Assembly: GCA_015680905.1 (NCBI GenBank)
Contig: CM027382.1
Coordinates: 22,169,501-22,233,500, forward strand
DNA length: 64,000 nt
Source of the DNA: Coptis chinensis
Taxonomy: Eukaryota; Streptophyta; Magnoliopsida; Ranunculales; Ranunculaceae
Direction of reading: 5' to 3'
Each line of letters starts with the position of its first letter. Positions within the stretch are counted from its first letter, which is position 1. Position numbers and translations under genes: made by a program. Shown piece by piece: positions 57,606-64,000 of this stretch. The notes beneath the pieces are model-generated. The model was given only the letters and a program-made list of their open reading frames with translations, made no database searches and was not told the DNA's origin.

Positions 57606-57959
57606 TTATCCATGCATAGTATGTGCATCACCTATTCTACATTCATAATGTAGGATATTGCATAATACTAATTTTAAACGATTTTATTGGCTGTTTTGTT
57701 TATGCTAGTAATTTTTGTTGTTCCATGTTTTAGATTTAGGAAAGGTTCTTCTTCATCCTAGCTTTGGAGCACTACCTCAGTGGGTTGTAGTTGGTGATAC
57801 ATTCCCTGGTGGATGCACGCGCTTTCGACAAATCAAATATTCATCATAAGATTTTTATTTCTACCAAAGTCATATTTACACCTATGATATTCATTGAAAA
57901 ATCACATTTACACCTATGATAAGTTAAATCAGTATTCCTTGATTTCATTGGTTTTATAG

Positions 57960-60900
57960 GGGAGCCGCTAAAAGTATAACACCCCGTGTTTTATTTCTTA
58001 TATTTTCCTAATAATAATAATAATAATAAAGATAATAATAATAGATAATAGATAAAATAATATAGGATAACTATCAGCTTACGGATAAAAGCCTGTAAGT
58101 AATAGATAAGGGTTGTCCTTGTTTTTCGGGAGTTTTCTCACGTAGAGTTTTTGGGAAAAAAAACACAGCGAGGGTTTTAGAAAAAAAATGGGAGTTTTAC
58201 TGAAGGAAGGAAAGGAAGTTTTTCCTGGTAGCTGGTTGATAGTCGGAGCGCACTAAAGGTGAGTAGTTTAGCTTTTCTATTATTTTACGTCTATACAGAG
58301 ATAACTGTATGGTCTAAGATTTCCGCTCTTGTTTCCTTCTCATTCCGGTTGTTATTATGCGTATTTGCCGTAGGGTTAAAAGCTGGGAGTATTGTTAAAA
58401 CCACGTTGTATATTGGTTGTTGTTCTTAATTACCAAGTTTTATTTGAACTATTTGGAACCGAGCTCGTTAATGGCGGTGAGCCACAACCAATGATTGTTC
58501 GGTGTTTGTAGTTTTAACACTTGTTGATACATTAAATCTTGTTTGGGGTCGTTGGTTGATGTCAGGCTTTCGAAGCTCTGTCGAAGTTTTCGACAGACGC
58601 TAATGGCGTCGCCAAAACGAAACAGAGAAAACGCCCCCATGGTTTGCTTGGAACTTGTTGTTGGGATGGTTAGGATGTTGTTGTTTGGGCGAGGTGGTTA
58701 ACACTTGAAGGTGCTGCGGGAGCTTGGAGAAATCGTTAATGGCGTTACTGCCATTACTGTGTTACTGAAGGTTTTGAGATTTGTAGTTATTTTCGTGTTT
58801 GAACTGTTTAGGATTGAGTGTTGGGGTATTGGTTGAGTGATGAGGGTTGTCAAGTGGAGCTTGAAACAAGCTTTAATGGAGGTCGAAACCTTAGATCTAG
58901 TTGAAGAAGAGTATTGAATCACTGATATTAGAGTTATTGTCTTTATTAAAGTTGTATGGTTTTGTGCATATGAGTCAAACCGATATGAGGGAGAAGGGAT
59001 TAGTGGTGGCCGGCGTTTTGGTGGCTGGTGGTGGAGGATCTGTTGGAGAAGATGGCACTGTTCCATCTCTTGGGCCTAGGGTTTGGGCTTAGATGGCTGT
59101 TGGGCTGGGCCGAAATGTTTAAGTTCTTTGGGCCATTTTATATTTCTTTTGTTTTAGTTTTGGGCCCGATTTTGTTTGTTTTGTATGGGCCAGTTCTAAT
59201 ATTAGTCTATGGGCCCATTTCATTTGTTTTGATTGGGCGGTTTAGGTAAAATTTTCGGGCCGAACTCAGTTGTGTTTTGGGCCAGTTCAGTTTAAAGGTT
59301 TTGGGCCAATTTCTAATATTGCTTAGGGCCAGTCCATAGGACTTAATATAGATCCCAATTGGGTATAATAAATAAGTTGGTTTTAGACTTTCGGGTTCTA
59401 AGGTTTGGGCTTGGCCAGTTGGGTCCAAACCATTACCTTGGTCATGAGCCCATGAGCCATGCACATTGACCTTAGCCATGAACCATGGCTATGACCCTGA
59501 ACCTGTCGAACATGGAAATGACAGTTTGACTTTGACCATGATATGTTGACTTTGACGTTGATATGGCGTATTTTAGACACGTGACAAGATTTATATTTTA
59601 AGAGACATAGCCATAAAGACCTTTGACTTGGCTATGATTAAGTCTATTGGGATAGGTGCTTGACTTTAGGCTAAGACACGTATATATATCGTGTAATGCG
59701 TGTATTAACTATTATGTGATATTTCAATCTTTTATGATATGCAACGTTATGACACTTATACATCCATGAAATTAATAACGCGTAAACCAAAAATACATGA
59801 ATCAAGATACTCTTTTGTTCTCTGAAATAATATATGAAATAAAGTTCAATAATGCGTAAACAAATTTACCGCACTCTTTTAGAACTTTTCACGTCTCAAG
59901 TTTTGGAATTGAATTTTATGACTGTTGATGTCATAGGTTAGGTGGGCATTTATTGAATGTGCCATAAATGGCCCGTTAGCGTTATATATGGGTATTCAAT
60001 GAATGTGCCATGAATGACCCGGGTATCCATTGAATGTGTCATGAATGACCAGATTGTTTGGACTACCCTAGAGAGGAACTAAGGTATTCGCCTTGCGGGT
60101 TAGTTGTATTCTTTGATTATGCGAGTGTTTGGGTTTACTTTTGAATGCCTAATATAATATCTACAAAGGTTATATAGAAGTTCTAACTTTCTTTTGCAGG
60201 AGGGTAGGACTTAATAACATTTTGTGCAGGGACGCGGTCCTACCCTTATACAACAGTGGATATTGGTAAGTTTTAATTCAATGGTTTAGATATTAAAACG
60301 AGTTATTATAATGAGTTATATAATGGAAGTCTTGTTTGGGAAGAAATTATGCCGGTTAAAATGATGGAACTACCTGTCTTCCAAGCTGTGAATGATTAAG
60401 TTATGGGATAATATAAAGTGATTGTTTGAATAATTAAAGTATGATAATATTTATATATGGTTAGTCTACTCATACCAGCAAATTCCATTTTGCTGACCCA
60501 TGTTTGCTTTGTTTTGGCAACGTGGGTGTGTTCTTGGGAACACAGGTGGAAGGCAGTGGAACCGCGGCATGTGATTTGGATCCTGCCTGGAGCAGTCTGG
60601 GAGTTTAGTTTATTAGGTCTGATCTTTTGGAACTATGTAATAACGTAGTTTTTTTTTCATATGACATGAGAATCCAATGTTGAAGACATGTTATTCTTAG
60701 AGTGGTTTGATATTTTATTGGGATGGAAGAAAGTCTTTTAATAAAGTGATGGTTGAGGAATTTTGGAGATTTGTGTTGTTAAGATTTTTTTATGATGTGG
60801 GTTTTAGGTTTTGACACGTGTTGTATCCACCCCGTCATAGCCTGGGTTTTTAGACAATTGAATATAGTGATGTTTGATATATTTATATTTCAAATATTCA

Positions 60901-61597
60901 TTTTTTTTTATTGTTTAGAAATTCGGGCTGTGACAAAAAGGCTCCCGAACCTTTCATGGAAGCCATTCGAAAAAGACAAGTAATGCTATTCAGCGCCAAT
61001 ATCCAATTCAACTGTCCTACCTACTCAATTTACTTGAATTGTTTATTTTTTCATGTGATCAACTTATTTTCTACTGCTTCCTCTTTGCTTGTGATTGGTT
61101 GGTCTTGATCATTGGCTTTCCCATTTGCAGTCGGTCATGTTGATGAAAAGAAGCTAAAGTACATGGTAAGATGAGTCAAATTTTAAAATTAAGCATAGAA
61201 TTAAAATTATGAGTTTTGCATTAGATTTGAGTTTTAGCAAAAGTGTCATGTTAAAAATTATGTATAGAATTAGAATTATGTGGTTGAGCTAGATAAGTGA
61301 TGATGATTTTCTTCTATTGCCAGCTGCAATAAATAGATGTAATTCTGACCAAAAAAACTTTGTAAAGCCTAGGAGGGCAAAGTTTGTGAAGATAAAGTGT
61401 GAAAATCTTTAAAATAGGAATACACATGAAGTCATGATGCATTGATGCGCAGGAGGTTGGTTTCGTTTATATTGTTACTATATATATGACTGAATAGTTC
61501 TAGATTAAAAGTGTCTAAACAACTTTCTCTACTTTTTTTTATTTCAGCTCTTTCGCTTGCCACAAGAAGGAGATGGTGTTGATAACACTGTGAACAT
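57960..61597 (+). pseudogene. Three exons of an unrecognised host gene, first one split by a solo LTR
   Basis: Three exons can be inferred. The first is 57960-57974 plus 60941-60979 (acceptor ttttatag before 57960, donor GTAATG after 60979). The others are 61131-61165 (acceptor tttgcag, donor GTAAGA) and 61548-61597 (acceptor atttcag, donor GTAAGA). If the 3-kb insertion and one TSD copy are ignored, a single frame stays open across all three and reads GHVDEKKLKYM and LFRLPQEGDGVDNTVN over the last two. Consistent phase at both junctions supports a real gene. I do not recognise the family. With the insertion in the exon the gene is presumably dead. Confidence 0.45.
57975..60935. mobile_element. 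Probable solo LTR, about 3.0 kb, with 5-bp TSD aaaag
   Basis: The left border reads tataacaccccgtg and the right border ends cgggctgtgaca. They resemble the inverted LTR termini TGTAACACCCC..TGTTACA common in plant Ty3/gypsy elements, with the first TG changed to TA. The same five bases, aaaag, lie at 57970-57974 and 60936-60940. No gag or pol sequence is present inside. The interior includes a region rich in tttgggcc-type repeats (59080-59350), which is not protein-like. A single LTR left after recombination between two LTRs is the simplest reading; a non-autonomous element is the alternative. Confidence 0.65.
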
Positions 61598-61699
61598 GTA
61601 AGATTTTTCACACTAAACACTTCCCTTTGGTTGGAAACAAGGTGGGGTCTTTTGGAATATAAGTGGCTTATACTAGAGCTATAACGACATTCCTGGTGC

Positions 61700-61836
61700 A
61701 AAGGACTTGAGTAGTCCATTGTTATTTGGTCCTCCATCCTAATTTGGTTAAATTGATCGGTTACTGTATTGAAGGTGATCGGCGGATGTTAGTGTATGAT
61801 TGCATGCCTCGAGGAAGCCTGGAGAGCCATGATTGG
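61700..61836 (+). pseudogene. Fragment of a PBS1-like receptor-like cytoplasmic kinase
   Basis: The frame from about 61732 reads [20 protein letters not shown], then [12 protein letters not shown]. This is the part of subdomains IV and V common to plant RLCK-VII/PBS1-like kinases, where the usual sequence is close to HPNLV.LIGYC..G..R.LVYE.MP.GSLE.H. The preceding bases (61700-61731) still resemble the LSLLH segment but are out of order. No P-loop, catalytic HRD or DFG segments were found nearby, and the match ends at 61836. It is a scrap of about 130 bp left from a duplicated gene. Confidence 0.75.
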
Positions 61837-63159
61837 TAATAGTCACTATTCGCAGTTAGTGATCTTATCGAATATCAAAAGAATATTTCATCTATATGCA
61901 GTCATTATCATGTCTCCTTTGGGTACATCACTCCCTTTGTTTTGTTTGTTGAATTTTCATTTATTTTTTATTAGTTGATTGATTTTTAAGTTTGTTTTGA
62001 TATAGGTGCATAGAAGGAAAGAATGGGTTGACTTTTAGCAGTGAATGCATAGTGTCATGGAGATTGCCTGTTTGAGATGTTTGATTCTAATGTGTGCACA
62101 TGTAATTAATAAGTCGCTCTTAATCATCAGCTTATTTTATCTAATTTATCTTCTCAAAATTTTGATGTTGCATTTTAGTTATGTAATTATCATATTTCTG
62201 TCTCTTATTTTTGGAAGTTTTACGAAAGTTTGACTTACATTGATTACTTAAGTTACAAGACTTTGGAGGTTAAGTGGGAGTTGAATCCAGGTGAACAAAA
62301 GCTCATTTAGAATTTTGTTGAAGATCACACCTATACTAGCTATTAGTTCATTCAATATGCCTATATCATTGCAGCTAAAGCATATAGAGTGAATCCCATG
62401 CTAAAGCATCATGACATGACATGGTGAATTTCATGTTTGGAAGCTTGAGTTATTTACCTTTTGCCGCTTAGAACTATGAAAGTAAAGTGACCACTATCTA
62501 TTATAATAAAACAAAATGGAAAGACAAAGGGTGGTCCAAATTTTCTTAGGATCTGCGTTAGAAGAGGGACATGTGTGCGGTTGTGATCATTTTGAAACCC
62601 CTTTGAGACTAATTCTCAATGACATTTAAAAGGTTTACTTAGAGAATTAAAATGTTTTGTAAATGAATTATTACTCCCATAAATGGGTTTTATTAAAAAA
62701 AAATCAGTTACAAAAAAATAATAATTAAGCCTTCTTGAGTCATGACCCATCCCGTTCTCCCCTTTCTCTATACATGTGCAATTTTAAACAAATTGATCCA
62801 ACATTATTGAGAATTGTTATGTTCTTAAATAAAACATAATAAAACTTTTAATATAGTAGAAAATGTAAAGACGTTTCTATAATCTATATGCTGGTTTAAT
62901 TGCAAACTTTTCATACAATTTAATTTCCAGAAGGATGTAATAAATAGTTTAAATAGTTGGGCTCCAGACGTTGTCAGGTTGTCTGGTGCTTAATCCCCAA
63001 GCCTCGCCAACTTCAGATAATAAATAATTTGTTGCCTCTTAAATTCTTAAATCCGTTTCTAATTGGCGTTTGCGTTTCAGTGCTTCTCATTTCTAATTTC
63101 CAATTCACTGTAATAATTAAATTGTATATTATACAATAGCTAAAGAAAACCGATCCTTC
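61837..63159. other. Intergenic stretch, no gene recognised
   Basis: AT-rich DNA with only chance frames. A stretch starting tctattataataaaac at 62497 resembles the 5' end of some plant Helitrons, but no 3' hairpin with a CTRR end was found, so I do not call an element. Confidence 0.4.
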
Positions 63160-64000
63160 TCTTTCTAAACCCTAAACCTTCTACTTCTTATTTACTTGCT
63201 TAAAACGCCTATATCAACTAAATGAGCATTTAATATTTCTGTTCTCCTCTATTAACTCTCCTATTATTAAGCTATACCTCTCTCTTTCTCTCTCCACTCA
63301 GTTGTTCTTGATTTCTAATCATCTTCGGGATGGTCTTTAGAAGGTACGAACTTTTCCTAATTTTAGAATAACTATATTTGTTGGATTATTGTTTGGTGTT
63401 AGAGTATGGACATTGGTTTTTGGTTGAGCTGGTCTTACTAATATTTTGGTGCCGAATTTTTAACTTTGTCGATGAAGATTCAAGATTTTGGTTTTTTCAT
63501 GCGAAAACCAATAGTAATTTTGCTCACAACTGAGTTGTGATGAGTAGGCCGCAGACCACCCTTCTCTTTCATCTGCTTTATGTATACATTTGTTTTGTTG
63601 TCCGTTGAGTTTGATAGTTGATATCGGTGTCAAATTGTTTTCTTTCCGTGCAGCTTTGATCCACTAACCATAATTTCTTGTCGAACTCCAATACTCCATT
63701 CGTTGTTATTCATTATGGTAGATTGGAAACGGTTAGGCATGAGTATTTGCATGCTTTTTGTTTCTGTAACGCTTTTCTTGATCTTAACTATCGACTTTGT
63801 TGGCACTTAGGACATTATTATTTAGAAACTGGAAATTATTATTGATTTGGTGACTGATATCTTATTTGCACTGTTAGTGGAATTGGTAAGATACATTCCC
63901 TCTGCATGCGACACAAACTTCTTCACCAGGTGGCGTATCCCAAAAAAAGAGCAGCTCAGAGCTTGACCCATACTCAAAGAATACCAATATATGCATGGTT
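63160..64000 (+). other. Possible 5' end of a gene running off the right edge
   Basis: A telo-box-like aaaccctaaacc near 63167, then pyrimidine-rich tracts (ctctctttctctctcc near 63282), precede an ATG at 63330. The first codons (MVFR) run into a GTACGA donor at 63344. This is a common layout of plant housekeeping promoters and leaders. One frame is open from about 63880 to the window end, but I do not recognise it. This is tentative. Confidence 0.25.

Larger units (their letters stand above)
43750..57850 (+). pseudogene. MIOX: Myo-inositol oxygenase (MIOX) pseudogene split by a 13.4-kb LTR element
   Basis: Three exons can be read. 43750-43855 has LDEGFEVPDDTKAFGQTFR. 43951-44231 has DYDADSERKECVEEFYR, CELLNEFVDESDPDL, EPQIEHLLQ and DEDWLHFTGLV. 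57734-57850 has LGKVLLHPSFGALPQWVVV, GDTFPGG and KSNIHHK. These match the plant inositol oxygenase family, which converts myo-inositol to glucuronate using a di-iron centre. The retroelement sits after GLV, directly before the His-Asp pair of iron ligands. Further lesions are a missing GT donor after exon one, a stop replacing a Cys codon before CELLNEF, an extra A before SEAIRKD, and four extra bases (acgc) in the third exon. Later exons were not found. It is a dead gene copy that kept introns, so it is not a processed pseudogene. Confidence 0.92.

Noticed and set aside
58698-59580. Several open frames of 60-120 codons inside the solo LTR
   Set aside because: They translate pyrimidine-rich or gggcc-repeat DNA, with no motif and no continuity. 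LTRs rarely code for protein.
62497-62760. Possible Helitron 5' end (tctattataataaaac)
   Set aside because: No 3' hairpin with CTRR terminus and no Rep/helicase sequence. The resemblance rests on a short AT-rich string.

Overview
The window is nuclear DNA of a flowering plant, most likely a eudicot. It is AT-rich, has GT-AG introns and plant-type gene fragments (inositol oxygenase, plastid lipoyl synthase, NACK-type kinesin, PBS1-like kinase, a copy of plastid psaA), and is filled with plant transposons. I cannot name the species. Little of it is intact host gene; most of it is layered insertions whose borders and target-site duplications (TSDs) can be read directly.

Layout. 1-747: last two exons of a probable GPI-anchored protein. 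2071-2844: hAT-type MITE with an 8-bp TSD. 4190-9236: upstream copy of a duplicated DEDD-exonuclease-like gene, split by a hAT element (4766-8194). 9246-14732: Mutator-like element (MULE) with a perfect 9-bp TSD, carrying a broken FAR1-type transposase, an intact 112-aa membrane-protein ORF, a tRNA-like sequence and a psaA fragment. 18147-19033: possible MITE. 19044-25817: CACTA element (TSD atg) carrying spliced kinesin motor exons and a decayed En/Spm-type ORF. 27253-27918: unrecognised gene remnant.

28419-38544: Ty3/gypsy element of Tat-like organisation (TSD tcaac) with gag, pol with a second RNase H, a 60-bp tandem repeat and an antisense ORF. It sits in what looks like the first intron of a lipoyl synthase gene, of which only exon 1 (38576-38863) is visible. 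39629-40486: the intact exonuclease-like paralogue, the best complete host gene here. 43750-57850: inositol oxygenase (MIOX) pseudogene split by a second Tat-like element (44232-57605, minus strand), again with a tandem array (103-bp monomer with a three-monomer higher-order period) and an opposite-strand ORF. 57975-60935: probable 3-kb solo LTR (TSD aaaag) inside an exon of an unrecognised gene. 61700-61836: PBS1-like kinase scrap. 63160-64000: possible start of another gene.

Nothing here works as an operon-like system. The main points of interest are that two class II elements carry host or organelle sequence, that both large retroelements share the same accessory plan (3' tandem repeat plus antisense ORF with a gypsy-type PF04195-like domain), and that several insertions fall in exons or splice-proximal introns of genes also decayed by point mutations. 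All family assignments are by eye from recognised motifs; no database search was run.
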